53,295 bases of DNA from a virus: positions 1-53,295 of the IMG/VR virus record IMGVR_UViG_3300021085_000042. One strand, given 5' to 3'. Position 1 is the first letter of the stretch. Each line of letters begins with the position of its first letter. The notes beneath the pieces were generated by a model. That model made no database searches and was not told the DNA's origin. It saw only the letters and a program-made list of their open reading frames with translations. Shown one piece after another: positions 31,073-38,288 of this stretch. The position numbers and the translations under genes are program-made.

Positions 31073-31531
31073 TTACTCAGTGAGTAATTCTTTGGTATCC
31101 TGAAGAGTTTTCCCGATAGAAATCTTCTTCGGTTTTTGCTCTTCTGGGATAACGTTTTCTAACAGAATACGAAGCATTCCGTTCTCTAGGGAAGCATCTC
31201 TGACCACTACAGTCTCAGCTAAGGTGAACTTTCTACTGAAAGCACGTGCGGCAATGCCTCTATGAAGATACTCTTTCTCATCTGAGGCATCAGGACTATT
31301 ACCTTCAATGGTAAGTTGCCCGTCTTTTACCTCAATGTCAATCGATTCTTCAGTAAAGCCTGCTACGGCTAATTCCACAATATAAGTTGTATCACTTTCT
31401 TTAGTGATATTATATGGCGGGTATGAGTTCGCTTTTACCTGTCCTTCATTATGAAGTGATGTAATGCGATCAAAAATCCTATCAAAACCTACAGTCGTGA
31501 AAGGGTCGTATTGTGTTTGCAAATAAGTCAT
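31073..31531 (-). CDS. hsp20: Small heat-shock protein, IbpA/Hsp20 type
   Basis: 152 aa. Alpha-crystallin domain from about residue 35 to 130: YNITKESDTTYIVELAVAGF, IDIEVKDGQLTIEG, the RGIAARAFSRKFTL strand and NGMLRILLENVIPEEQKP, as in IbpA. ATP-independent holdase that keeps unfolding proteins soluble; small Hsps are frequent in T4-like marine phages and may assist virion assembly. Strong AGGAGG site. A late promoter lies upstream and a terminator behind it, so it appears to be a single-gene late unit. Confidence 0.92.
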   Translation of the reverse strand: MTYLQTQYDPFTTVGFDRIFDRITSLHNEGQVKANSYPPYNITKESDTTYIVELAVAGFTEESIDIEVKDGQLTIEGNSPDASDEKEYLHRGIAARAFSRKFTLAETVVVRDASLENGMLRILLENVIPEEQKPKKISIGKTLQDTKELLTE

Positions 31532-31594
31532 TATTGACCTCCTATATTTAGCAAGGGTTAATTTAAGTAAGTCCCCTAAGGCAACTTACATCTT

Positions 31595-31602
31595 TATTTA
31601 TA
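31595..31602 (-). promoter_or_regulatory. Late promoter TATAAATA for hsp20
   Basis: Exact TATAAATA on the minus strand 64 bases before the hsp20 ATG. The leader could form an imperfect TAAGT/ACTTA hairpin but does not obviously mask the ribosome site. Confidence 0.7.
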
Positions 31603-31624
31603 CATGCAATATGGTAATGTTCTG

Positions 31625-31659
31625 AAAAAAATACATGATATTTAGTAATAACATGTATT
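31625..31659 (-). terminator. Probable terminator after dut
   Basis: Minus strand: AATACATG pairs with CATGTATT across a 14-base loop, followed by a run of T. The stem is A/T-rich and the loop long, but the U-tract and its place 18 bases after the dut stop fit a terminator. Confidence 0.55.
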
Positions 31660-31676
31660 ACTGTACTACATGAGTA

Positions 31677-32348
31677 CTAGACTCCAGTAGAACCAAATCC
31701 ACCAGTACGACTGGTCTTTGATTGAGGCTCATCATGAACTTCTACAAACTCAAAACTATTATGTTGTATTACTTCAGCTTGAGCAATGCGGTCGCCATCG
31801 TTTACAGTGAACACTTCGTTTGAGTTGTTTATTAGCATAACGTATGTCTGCTGTACATAGTCGGCATCGACTACTCCTTCACAGTTTGCTAATGATATGC
31901 CTTGTTTCCATGCAAGTCCAGATCGTGGATGAATACGCATAGACTGGTCATCGTCTAGATCAAATACTAGTCCTGTGGGAACTAAACATCTCTCGCCTGA
32001 ATATAAGACGAATGATCCATTGTGACAGCTTACTTGTCTCTTATGGTTTACTACATCGATGACCTTAATCATATCTCCGTCTTGCATCGATACCTTAAGA
32101 TCAAAACAGGCTGCCCACTCTGTTCCAAGTTCTGGCATATGGGCTTCTGGAAATAGTTTGTATACTTTGACTTCAACCTTATCGGCTAAATCGGACATCA
32201 CTCTCATCTGATCATCGATACTGCTTTTGATAGTATAGTTAAGAGTATAAGGAATAGATCCATTAGTGTCTAACGTATACGTAGTCGGTGCGTAATTTAT
32301 GGGTGAAGCAAGTTCTGGAAATAGTTCAAGTTGTTGCGAAACGGACAT
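31677..32348 (-). CDS. dut: dUTPase (trimeric dUTP pyrophosphatase)
   Basis: 223 aa. Hydrolyses dUTP to dUMP, preventing uracil incorporation and feeding ThyA. The five Dut motifs are in order: WAACFDL (1), HPRSGLAW (2), GVVDADY with the catalytic Asp (3), GDRIAQ (4), and SRTGGFGSTG (5). An extra 60-residue N-terminal part (QQLELFPELASPINY) is beyond the usual 150-aa core. Last gene of the gp44-gp62-regA early operon, followed by a terminator. Confidence 0.93.
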   Translation of the reverse strand: MSVSQQLELFPELASPINYAPTTYTLDTNGSIPYTLNYTIKSSIDDQMRVMSDLADKVEVKVYKLFPEAHMPELGTEWAACFDLKVSMQDGDMIKVIDVVNHKRQVSCHNGSFVLYSGERCLVPTGLVFDLDDDQSMRIHPRSGLAWKQGISLANCEGVVDADYVQQTYVMLINNSNEVFTVNDGDRIAQAEVIQHNSFEFVEVHDEPQSKTSRTGGFGSTGV

Positions 32349-32349
32349 A

Positions 32350-32556
32350 TTAGTTTTCCTCTATTCTATAAAGTGGCTCAACGTGAATAGAGTCATGATA
32401 GTCTCCATCACTTAGGTTTCTGCGTACAGCCGTACGCTTTACAAAGTACCCATCATTGATATAATAGGTAATAAGTTCTTGACTGACTACAGAATCGTTA
32501 TCAAGAAAGTTAAAATAATCGTGGGTAAATGGACCAGTCTTGTCTTTCACTTCCAT
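32350..32556 (-). CDS. Small protein of unknown function (68 aa)
   Basis: 68 aa, acidic and aromatic: FTHDYFNFLDNDSVVSQELITYY near the start (strand-helix), KRTAVRRN in the middle, HVEPLYRIEEN at the end. I do not recognise it. It fits tightly between regA (15 bases away) and dut (one base away). Confidence 0.55.
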   Translation of the reverse strand: MEVKDKTGPFTHDYFNFLDNDSVVSQELITYYINDGYFVKRTAVRRNLSDGDYHDSIHVEPLYRIEEN

Positions 32557-32571
32557 AGTATAATTCTCCAG

Positions 32572-32967
32572 TTATCGTTTTTTGCCTATACTATACTTCG
32601 CAATCAATTCCCACTCACCTTTTTCTTTGTGAGGCAGAATCTTAATTTGTGACAATGGAGATGTGGGCTCTTTGATCTTTTCAGAATCAACAGTCTTCAC
32701 AAGATCCCATTCCTCTAACAAAGTAATGATCGTATTTCTACGGGCTTTATCTTCTTCTGAGAAATCGTTAATCTTACCATCTAACATAAACAATTCTTTG
32801 AAGTGTACGATGTAGTACTTACCTTGCTTGTGCAAGATATGGCACGACTGAAACAACTTCTGTTCTTTCTTAGAGGCAATACCTATTCGAGTTAGAGTTT
32901 CTTTAACTTTAAGAAAACTCTCTTCGTTAGGTAGAGTTACCTCTACTAACTTATCTAATAAATTCAT
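32572..32967 (-). CDS. regA: Translational repressor RegA
   Basis: 131 aa. Binds ribosome sites of early phage mRNAs and represses their translation. Close in pattern to T4 RegA: FLKVKETLTRIGIA, FQSCHILHKQGKYYIVHFKE, EEDKARRNTIITLLEEW and a terminal WELIAKYSIG. Length equals T4 (122) plus a few residues. Overlaps the gp62 stop as ATGA, in the same order as T4 (44-62-regA). Confidence 0.92.
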   Translation of the reverse strand: MNLLDKLVEVTLPNEESFLKVKETLTRIGIASKKEQKLFQSCHILHKQGKYYIVHFKELFMLDGKINDFSEEDKARRNTIITLLEEWDLVKTVDSEKIKEPTSPLSQIKILPHKEKGEWELIAKYSIGKKR

Positions 32968-33359
32968 TTTTTCAAACCACCTGTTTCTTGTTGTTTTTTC
33001 ATAATTTCTAGTTCTCCACTAGACAACAAGGATAGATACTCTTGACCAACTGTTCTATTACATTGATAATAGGCACACACAATATCGAGTTCCTCATTTC
33101 CAGCATTCTTAACCCACTTTGCCCATCGCTTTTTAGGTCTAATGCTATTTATAAGACACTCGTACTGGGGTCGTTTATCCAGTTCGTGATTCATATTCAT
33201 TAGGTTTGCATGTAGAATAGTATCTACATGATACGAAAGTGCATTGTTTACCAACCAAGGCTCGTAGCCTTTTTCTGCCAATGCATCGTTTTCACTGTCA
33301 CGCATCATATTCTTTTTCGTCTGCGTGATAGATGTTACATAATCAAATGGATTCGCCAT
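32964..33359 (-). CDS. 62: Clamp loader small subunit, gp62
   Basis: 131 aa from ATG 33359, eight bases after AAGGA; an ATG nine bases farther upstream lies next to that site. Partner of gp44 in loading the gp45 clamp. Typical gp62 patterns: MANPFDYVTSI, WLVNNALSYHVDTILHANLMN and YECLINSIRPKKRWAKW. Shorter than T4 gp62 (187 aa), as in other marine T4-like phages. Separated from gp44 by two inserted small genes. Confidence 0.88.
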   Translation of the reverse strand: MANPFDYVTSITQTKKNMMRDSENDALAEKGYEPWLVNNALSYHVDTILHANLMNMNHELDKRPQYECLINSIRPKKRWAKWVKNAGNEELDIVCAYYQCNRTVGQEYLSLLSSGELEIMKKQQETGGLKK

Positions 33360-33543
33360 AATCGACATCCTTATTCACATTAGGCTTGTTCATTTCTTCC
33401 GAACACTTCTTACAAACGTAAGCAGTGCCGGTGCCGCCTTGATACTTATAACGCACTTCACTATAATCTTTACCAATCTTCTTGTTGCACACTAAACACG
33501 GGTGACTTGAAGATTGATTTTTAAACTTACTAAACAAATTCAT
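33343..33543 (-). CDS. Small zinc-finger protein (66 aa)
   Basis: 66 aa. CLVC at residues 16-19 and CKKC at 44-47 form a Cys4 zinc site around RYKYQGGTGTAYV. Its stop overlaps the beginning of gp62 by 17 bases and its ATG overlaps the GIY-YIG stop (33540-33543, ATGA). Similar Cys4 fingers follow some homing nucleases; here it could be a nuclease accessory or a separate DNA-binding protein. Function unknown. Confidence 0.65.
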   Translation of the reverse strand: MNLFSKFKNQSSSHPCLVCNKKIGKDYSEVRYKYQGGTGTAYVCKKCSEEMNKPNVNKDVDYGESI

Positions 33544-34004
33544 TTCTTGCCCCTCACGTTCAAGAGCGGGCTAAGTATACGTATCAAAGACTTCTCAATA
33601 TCATCGTGAGAAAGATCAGTCTGTTGAACCAAAGGATACACTCGTATGGTCATGTTAGAGAAGTCTTCACCCCACATAGAACGATACTTAGTTGCGGCTG
33701 GATGCTTCTCATCTGACCTAGACTTTCTGCGGACTTCTTTCACAAATCTACCTAATCTAGTACCCATGCTTGTACCAGACTTTCCGGTATACAAGCAGTG
33801 ATGATCTTTCCATATAGAATAGAAACCACTTTTTTGGTGAATAGGATCAGACTTCTTTTCGAGAATGCCAGTATCATGTGTTAGTTTAAATCCCATCTTA
33901 GTGTCAGGATCTATAGTAATATCGTAGCTAGTATCACAGTATTCTACCAGAGATTCAGCTATATCGTCTGCTGTAAATACGTACTGTCCAAAGAGATTAA
34001 GCAT
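33540..34004 (-). CDS. GIY-YIG nuclease-like gene between gp44 and gp62
   Basis: 154 aa from ATG 34004, which overlaps the gp44 stop as TAATG. Motifs: SGFYSIW and CLYTGKSGTSM (GIY and YIG), GTRLGRF with the conserved Arg, and IEKSLIRILSPLLNVRG with the family Glu and Asn. The first 60 residues are an extra domain. T4 has gp44 and gp62 adjacent, so this pair of genes appears to be an insertion. Likely a homing-type endonuclease, or a domesticated relative. Confidence 0.7.
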   Translation of the reverse strand: MLNLFGQYVFTADDIAESLVEYCDTSYDITIDPDTKMGFKLTHDTGILEKKSDPIHQKSGFYSIWKDHHCLYTGKSGTSMGTRLGRFVKEVRRKSRSDEKHPAATKYRSMWGEDFSNMTIRVYPLVQQTDLSHDDIEKSLIRILSPLLNVRGKK

Positions 34005-34951
34005 TACTTCCATTCCACTTCTGCCATTAGAGTTGCAAGTGCGGCAACACGATTGATTTCTGAATTAGCCACGAAAGCTTCTTTGTATTGATATTCGGCA
34101 AGTATGATTATTGAGTCTGCTACGCTTTGAGTAGACGCAATCTTAGATGGAAGAATGTCATACAACTGTCGATATAGAACTGCTGAATCGACATCTTGAT
34201 TTTCAGCAACCCATTTACGAGTACCGGTAAAATTCTTCTCTTTCATCAGGCTGATCAATGCACTTATGTTATCAGTGGATTTACTTGCTAAGATGCCAGA
34301 GTCAATCCTACCAGTAGAAGCATAACGCTGTAGTTCATTAAGGACTCGGCGCCAATCAGGAAAATAAAGTTGTACAACTTCAGCAACAGACTTTTTATCA
34401 TATTCGATGCCCTCATCATCTAGAATACCACAAACTCTTTTAAAGAAGTCTGCGGCAATCTGTGGTTTATCTTTGTTACTTATATTGAATTCGACCACAC
34501 TGCACCGAGAGTGCAATGGCTCAATGATACGATTCTTAAAGTTACAGGTTAGAATAAAGCCACAGTTCTTTGAGAACTCTTCCATAAAGTTACGAAGTGC
34601 TGGCTGTGTTGAATTTGCATTGAGATAATCGGCTTCATCTAGTATAACGTACTTACGTCCACCAGTGAATGATACACTAGATGCAAAGTTTGAAATGTCG
34701 ATACGTAATGTATCAATGTTACCATTCATCGAACCATTAATGGTAATGTAGTCTGCACCAATCTCATTCAGCATAGCCTTAGCTACAGTTGTCTTACCGA
34801 CACCTGCACGACCAGTCAATAGTAGATTAGGAACATTGTTTTGATCAACGAATTGTTGAAATGTAGTCTTCAACTCTTCTGGAAGAATAGCGTCAGCTAC
34901 GGTCTGTGGTCGATATTTTTCGACCCATAAAAAATCATCTTGCATCATCAA
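34004..34951 (-). CDS. 44: Clamp loader large subunit, gp44
   Basis: 315 aa AAA+ ATPase. VEKYRPQTVADAI at the N-terminus, Walker A TGRAGVGKTTVAKA, Walker B VILDEADYL, sensor-1 FILTCNFKNRI and the SRC motif LHSRCSVVEF are all clear. Four gp44 with one gp62 open and load gp45. Length matches T4 gp44 (319). Preceded by its own early promoter with two overlapping inverted repeats. Confidence 0.95.
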   Translation of the reverse strand: MMMQDDFLWVEKYRPQTVADAILPEELKTTFQQFVDQNNVPNLLLTGRAGVGKTTVAKAMLNEIGADYITINGSMNGNIDTLRIDISNFASSVSFTGGRKYVILDEADYLNANSTQPALRNFMEEFSKNCGFILTCNFKNRIIEPLHSRCSVVEFNISNKDKPQIAADFFKRVCGILDDEGIEYDKKSVAEVVQLYFPDWRRVLNELQRYASTGRIDSGILASKSTDNISALISLMKEKNFTGTRKWVAENQDVDSAVLYRQLYDILPSKIASTQSVADSIIILAEYQYKEAFVANSEINRVAALATLMAEVEWK

Positions 34952-34969
34952 TCTCCATAATATAATAAA

Positions 34970-35033
34970 CTTTATACCTTACAGTATAAAGGGTTGAAGG
35001 GAAGAAGTCAAGTAAACTCAACCTCTTCCCTTC
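34970..35033 (-). promoter_or_regulatory. gp44 control region: early promoter with two inverted repeats
   Basis: Minus strand: TTGACT (35006-35011), 17-base spacer, TATACT (34983-34988). A perfect 8-bp inverted repeat CTTTATAC/GTATAAAG (34970-34991) covers the -10 and start site. A 38-base near-perfect hairpin (34996-35033; about 17 pairs including three wobbles) covers the -35. The hairpin lacks a U-tract, so it may serve processing or regulator binding rather than simple termination. Confidence 0.7.
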
Positions 35034-35041
35034 GATCTTTC

Positions 35042-35332
35042 TTAGCCTTCAGCGGGTGCTTCAGCCGGTGCTTCAGCGGGTGCTGAAGGTGCTTCACCAG
35101 GTAGGTTTACTTCTTGACCCTGCTCTTTAGCATGACGTAAGAATGCCATAAAGCGTTCACGTACCATACCTACCGACGCAAGTTCTTCGCCGCGGAATGC
35201 TCCACGAGGTGTAACTGCATCAATAATTTGAACAGCCGCAGAAATATCCTGCAATGAAAGACCAGGAGCTTGTTCTTGCTCTTGACCCTCTACTTGTGCT
35301 TCTTCAGAAGCTACTTGGTTTTCATCTGTCAT
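35042..35332 (-). CDS. Conserved small acidic protein next to gp45 (96 aa)
   Basis: 96 aa. Disordered Glu/Gln-rich start (EEAQVEGQEQEQAPG), conserved core LSLQDISAAVQIIDAVTPRGAF and LASVGMVRERFMAFL, then a tail of PAEA repeats. The core pattern is familiar from proteins encoded beside gp45 in marine T4-like phages; T4 has rpbA in this area but no similarity is visible. Function unknown. Confidence 0.6.
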   Translation of the reverse strand: MTDENQVASEEAQVEGQEQEQAPGLSLQDISAAVQIIDAVTPRGAFRGEELASVGMVRERFMAFLRHAKEQGQEVNLPGEAPSAPAEAPAEAPAEG

Positions 35333-35344
35333 AATATTCTCCTA

Positions 35345-35352
35345 TATTTATG
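35345..35352 (-). promoter_or_regulatory. Possible late promoter CATAAATA
   Basis: CATAAATA on the minus strand only 13 bases before the 35332 ATG, which would leave a leader barely longer than the AGGAG site. Weak call. Confidence 0.3.
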
Positions 35353-35356
35353 ATGA

Positions 35357-36007
35357 TTAACGAGATTCGATTGCAATCCAGTATTGGACTTTATCGGATT
35401 TAAAGTGTGCCATACCTTTAGAAGACAATGTGACCTCGTAGTCGGTTGGTACCAATTTTAAGTTATCAGTTTTGATGATCATATTAAATGGATCTGTGCT
35501 GACACCTTCAGCAACAACGGTATTGTAATTATCTGCCGTTGATGTTTTGCTGTCGACCGCTGACATGGTAATAGTACTACCATCGCCAATGAAAGCAATC
35601 TCGGGCAATTGAAGAACGCCTGCCGCTTGGCGAACGCTTTCAATATCTTGCCACTTAATATTGACGGATACTTCAGGATCGGGAACGACAATGTCCTTCT
35701 CGGGTGGAGTGACCATCAATGATTCAGATGTATAAGTGTAACGAAGTTCGCTTCTACCACCTTTAATGGTAAAACGATCTTGACCAAATACTACATCTGG
35801 ATTATCGAATAATGCGAGAGTGCTTAAGAACCTGGACAGGTCATAAACACCTGCTTGGGTCTCAACAGTCTCATCGATTGTTGCCGCAGCCATAACTGTT
35901 TTTTGCGGGGATATTGTTCGAACTACTGAACCTGGCTTGAACACAATGCTAGGGTTGATAGTCGAAAAGTTTTTGAGTACGCTCAATGTGTCTGTACTAA
36001 ATTTCAT
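35357..36007 (-). CDS. 45: Sliding clamp, gp45
   Basis: 216 aa (T4 gp45 is 228). Trimeric ring that tethers gp43 and, with gp55, activates late promoters. Recognisable clamp segments: MKFSTDTLSVLKNFSTINPSI at the start, the VYDLSRFLSTLALFDNPDV helix-loop, and a C-terminal SKGMAHFKSDKVQYWIAIES strand. AAAGGTG site before ATG. Preceded by an exact late promoter, an unusual arrangement discussed in the findings. Confidence 0.93.
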   Translation of the reverse strand: MKFSTDTLSVLKNFSTINPSIVFKPGSVVRTISPQKTVMAAATIDETVETQAGVYDLSRFLSTLALFDNPDVVFGQDRFTIKGGRSELRYTYTSESLMVTPPEKDIVVPDPEVSVNIKWQDIESVRQAAGVLQLPEIAFIGDGSTITMSAVDSKTSTADNYNTVVAEGVSTDPFNMIIKTDNLKLVPTDYEVTLSSKGMAHFKSDKVQYWIAIESR

Positions 36008-36052
36008 ATTTTATTCACCTTTATTAATAGTTTAAAATCACGTTCTGCGTAT

Positions 36053-36060
36053 TATTTATA
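36053..36060 (-). promoter_or_regulatory. Late promoter TATAAATA upstream of gp45
   Basis: Exact TATAAATA on the minus strand 46 bases before the gp45 ATG. No convincing sigma70 promoter was found in the same gap. Confidence 0.65.
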
Positions 36061-36085
36061 TCAGAACAGCCAAAAGTTTTCATGA

Positions 36086-36532
36086 TTATGACATATCTCT
36101 CCTGTTTTTTGTTAACTCTTCAGACCTCTCCATTTGCATTCTGATCCACTTAGCGCAATCTTTAGCGCCAAATGCTTCTTCAGCAAGTTCAGGCATTCTA
36201 TCGTCTTCGCCTACACCACGCATAACTGAACTAGATAGCATCAAAGCTCCAGCCATTATCATACAGATGTGAGGTAATCCAGAACCAGTGGGACCATCAT
36301 CATAATCTTTTCGGCGTTCAAAGTCATCGATGTGTCTTTTAAGACTATCAATCATTTGTTGCCAGGGAAGTCCCTTCTCCCAGTTTCGATCTGCATACTT
36401 AGTAGCACCATATTCAAGAGCGGCTGCCCCTGCGGCTAGTCCCTCAAGAGGGAGTTGTCTAAAGTATGGAACACCAATACATTCACGTAACGCACCGCTC
36501 TCTGCGGCTTTGAATTCCTCTTTCTTACTCAT
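36086..36532 (-). CDS. MazG/MazZ-like dNTP pyrophosphohydrolase
   Basis: 148 aa. Pattern YGATKYADRNWEKGLPWQQMIDSLKRHIDDF and SGLPHICMIMAGALML matches the phage family annotated as dATP/dGTP diphosphohydrolase (formerly a DUF), an all-alpha NTP pyrophosphatase. It would hydrolyse particular dNTPs or alarmone-like nucleotides. No PurZ or DatZ gene is seen, so a Z-genome is not suggested. Overlaps dexA as ATGA (36529-36532). Confidence 0.6.
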   Translation of the reverse strand: MSKKEEFKAAESGALRECIGVPYFRQLPLEGLAAGAAALEYGATKYADRNWEKGLPWQQMIDSLKRHIDDFERRKDYDDGPTGSGLPHICMIMAGALMLSSSVMRGVGEDDRMPELAEEAFGAKDCAKWIRMQMERSEELTKNRRDMS

Positions 36533-37164
36533 CGTGTAGTTTGCTCCAAATCATTTTCGGCTCTACATATAGCCTGTAATCTAAGAACATCTGCCGCAAC
36601 ATCATGAGAACTATCATGAGCCACAAACGTTCTCTCCCAGTAACCTTCATCTGCGAGTGGAACAAAACCACTTCTAGTTGAAAAGTCAAACTTAGCATCA
36701 ATATAAGTTCTGATGTCACGTACTTTCCAAAACTTCAAGTACTCATTCATCAACTTGTCTTGACCATAAGCATTCATGAGTCTGAACAAAATAACTGGAT
36801 CGAAAGAATTGCCTCTAGACCACCAATAATCAATCTTGTTCTGCTCTCTTAAATATTGTAGTATAGTATCACAAAAAGCTTCGGCTGTCAAGTCACTTTC
36901 GCTAGGAATAATTTTGTCTCTTGCGATCTTAGGAAGATTCTCCCACCAGTGAACATCTGCTTTCTTAAACTTACAGTTGAGATTAGACATCTGATCGGAA
37001 ATAGATAGCTTGACCGATTTAACCTCAGGCACTAACTCTTCGAATGTATATGGATTCTCTGTAAATCTTTCCCATTCAAAAGTTGTGTATGCCATATCGA
37101 CTACAGGGCAAACAAGAACGTCTGCCCCAATAGTCTCAAAATCAAAAATAAAGTGTTTACTCAT
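36529..37164 (-). CDS. dexA: Exonuclease A, DexA-like 3'-5' exonuclease
   Basis: 211 aa (T4 DexA is 227). DEDD-family exonuclease: FIFDFETIG (first acidic pair), WWSRGNSFDPVILFRL (second region) and FVAHDSSHDVAADVL with the terminal His/Asp, closely following T4 DexA GFVAHDS-IHD. Degrades single-stranded DNA 3'-5'. Start overlaps the previous stop as TAATG. Confidence 0.9.
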   Translation of the reverse strand: MSKHFIFDFETIGADVLVCPVVDMAYTTFEWERFTENPYTFEELVPEVKSVKLSISDQMSNLNCKFKKADVHWWENLPKIARDKIIPSESDLTAEAFCDTILQYLREQNKIDYWWSRGNSFDPVILFRLMNAYGQDKLMNEYLKFWKVRDIRTYIDAKFDFSTRSGFVPLADEGYWERTFVAHDSSHDVAADVLRLQAICRAENDLEQTTR

Positions 37165-37478
37165 TAAATCTCCTCAAATCCAAAACCGGCAACCTTATAC
37201 TTTTTGTTGCCTATTAACATCTGGTCACCCATCGAAGTAGATCGTAGACCGTAGGTCACACCTTCGTGAACTGGCAAATCTGCCATAACAGTTACATCTG
37301 AATTATAATCACCATTGTTTTCAATGTCACCTCGACTCCAAGAACCTGATACGTTGTTAGTCCAACGATAGGCATATTCTAGAGCCTCATCAGTTGACCG
37401 AGCGTCTTCAGGAATATTTACAAAGGCGACAGTACGTGGACTGTCTTCGAAGGCTGTATGAATCACTGCTACTTGCAT
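37164..37478 (-). CDS. Conserved phage protein of unknown function (104 aa)
   Basis: From ATG 37478, eight bases after GAGAG. Reads MQVAVIHTAFEDSPRTVAFV, then ALEYAYRWTNNVSGSWSRGD and YGLRSTSMGDQMLIG. This combination is familiar from uncharacterised proteins of T4-like marine phages. Small alpha/beta fold; no catalytic motif seen. First gene after the early promoter at 37507; leads into dexA. Confidence 0.65.
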   Translation of the reverse strand: MQVAVIHTAFEDSPRTVAFVNIPEDARSTDEALEYAYRWTNNVSGSWSRGDIENNGDYNSDVTVMADLPVHEGVTYGLRSTSMGDQMLIGNKKYKVAGFGFEEI

Positions 37479-37506
37479 AATATAATCTCTCATTGTTTAC
37501 TTGATC

Positions 37507-37535
37507 AGTATACATGGAGTTGACACGAATGTCAA
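37507..37535 (-). promoter_or_regulatory. Early promoter with palindromic -35
   Basis: Minus strand: TTGACA (37530-37535), 17-base spacer, TATACT (37507-37512). The -35 lies in a perfect 7-bp hairpin GTTGACA-TTCG-TGTCAAC. A second short hairpin (TAATTTC/GAAATTA) ends the upstream gene just before it. Confidence 0.8.
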
Positions 37536-37550
37536 CCCCTAATTTCAATT

Positions 37551-37919
37551 TTATGAAATTAATTCGTATGGCTTGTTCCACTGACCAACATTGATGTCAG
37601 TGTAATGTGAACGACTAAAGTAGTCAGTCATGGCATCATCATTGTTGAAGTACTTAGGACCTTTCATTGCCGCTAACAGCTTGTTTAGAAACTTCTGAGC
37701 AACACCTTTGTAATGCTCATCAATCCAGTACTCATTGACTTGGATGTAACGATCACCGTGAGTGTAGTTCTCAGAGAAGTCGATCTCACCAGCTTTGAGA
37801 TTCACACACAAAGTTGAATGGTTACGGACAGAGATACTGCCCTTCATGCCGAATTCTTTAAGGACTGCTTTGATAGCAGGAGCAAGGTCTTTCTTCATTT
37901 CTTGTGATACATAAGCCAT
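37551..37919 (-). CDS. Conserved phage protein, possible LPD29-like domain (122 aa)
   Basis: 122 aa. MKKDLAPAIKAVLKEFGMKGSISVRNHSTLCVNLKAGEIDF matches a small alpha/beta domain often seen in phage and mobile-element proteins; I recall it as LPD29-like, but cannot confirm. The rest includes YIQVNEYWIDEHYKGVAQKFL. No known enzymatic residue set. It has its own early promoter at 37952. Confidence 0.6.
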   Translation of the reverse strand: MAYVSQEMKKDLAPAIKAVLKEFGMKGSISVRNHSTLCVNLKAGEIDFSENYTHGDRYIQVNEYWIDEHYKGVAQKFLNKLLAAMKGPKYFNNDDAMTDYFSRSHYTDINVGQWNKPYELIS

Positions 37920-37951
37920 AATTTATTTCTCTCTCAATTGATTACTTAGTA

Positions 37952-37979
37952 AGTATAGCAGGTCTGACAACAATGTCAA
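37952..37979 (-). promoter_or_regulatory. Early promoter for the 122-aa gene
   Basis: Minus strand: TTGACA (37974-37979), 16-base spacer, TATACT (37952-37957). The -35 is part of a TGACA-TTGT-TGTCA inverted repeat. Same GGTTGACATT start as its two neighbours. Confidence 0.75.
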
Positions 37980-37984
37980 CCCTT

Positions 37985-38218
37985 TTATGCAAATAATTTA
38001 GACATATCTGCATATACTTTGTTATAAGCATTCACTTCATAACACCAGTTACTAAAGAAATCGTCATCATCGGCATCAGGAGTAGCGCAATGTTCTACCC
38101 AAATCCTGTCCATTGACTTCATTCCCTCAAGACAATCACCTCTACCGTGACTGCTCATAGTTTGCCACGCTTGGCTCAACTCAACTTCTTCTTGGTGAAA
38201 ACTAGGAATTCTAAACAT
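37985..38218 (-). CDS. Conserved small acidic protein (77 aa)
   Basis: From ATG 38218. Reads MFRIPSFHQEEVELSQAWQT, HGRGDCLEGMKSMDR in the middle, and DDDFFSNWCYEVNAYNKVYADM near the end. Similar FFxxWxYEVNAYN endings occur in phage hypothetical proteins. Function unknown. The open frame extends 20 codons farther to 38278, but those codons cover the promoter. Confidence 0.6.
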   Translation of the reverse strand: MFRIPSFHQEEVELSQAWQTMSSHGRGDCLEGMKSMDRIWVEHCATPDADDDDFFSNWCYEVNAYNKVYADMSKLFA

Positions 38219-38250
38219 ATCTTCTCTCTCTTTTTTTAACTTATACATGT

Positions 38251-38278
38251 AGTATAGCAGATAGGAAGGTAATGTCAA
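38251..38278 (-). promoter_or_regulatory. Early promoter for the 77-aa gene at 37985
   Basis: Minus strand: TTGACA (38273-38278), 16-base spacer, TATACT (38251-38256). AAGGT/ACCTT flank the -35 as a 5-bp stem. Confidence 0.75.
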
Positions 38279-38288
38279 CCTTTTTTTG

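Noticed and set aside
31532-31602. RNA thermometer in the hsp20 leader
   Set aside because: A short hairpin can form, but I found no stretch that pairs with the AGGAGG site as a ROSE-type or fourU element would.
33146-33153. TATAAATA on the minus strand inside gp62
   Set aside because: It lies within coding sequence in the middle of the clamp loader operon with no late gene behind it; probably chance in A/T-rich DNA.
36086-36532. Z-genome (2-aminoadenine) system suggested by the MazZ-like protein
   Set aside because: No PurZ or DatZ gene is seen in the window and the polymerase is an ordinary gp43; family members also occur in phages with normal DNA.
38219-38278. N-terminal extension of the 77-aa protein (20 residues)
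   Set aside because: The codons overlap the promoter TTGACA-N16-TATACT, so they would not be within the transcript.
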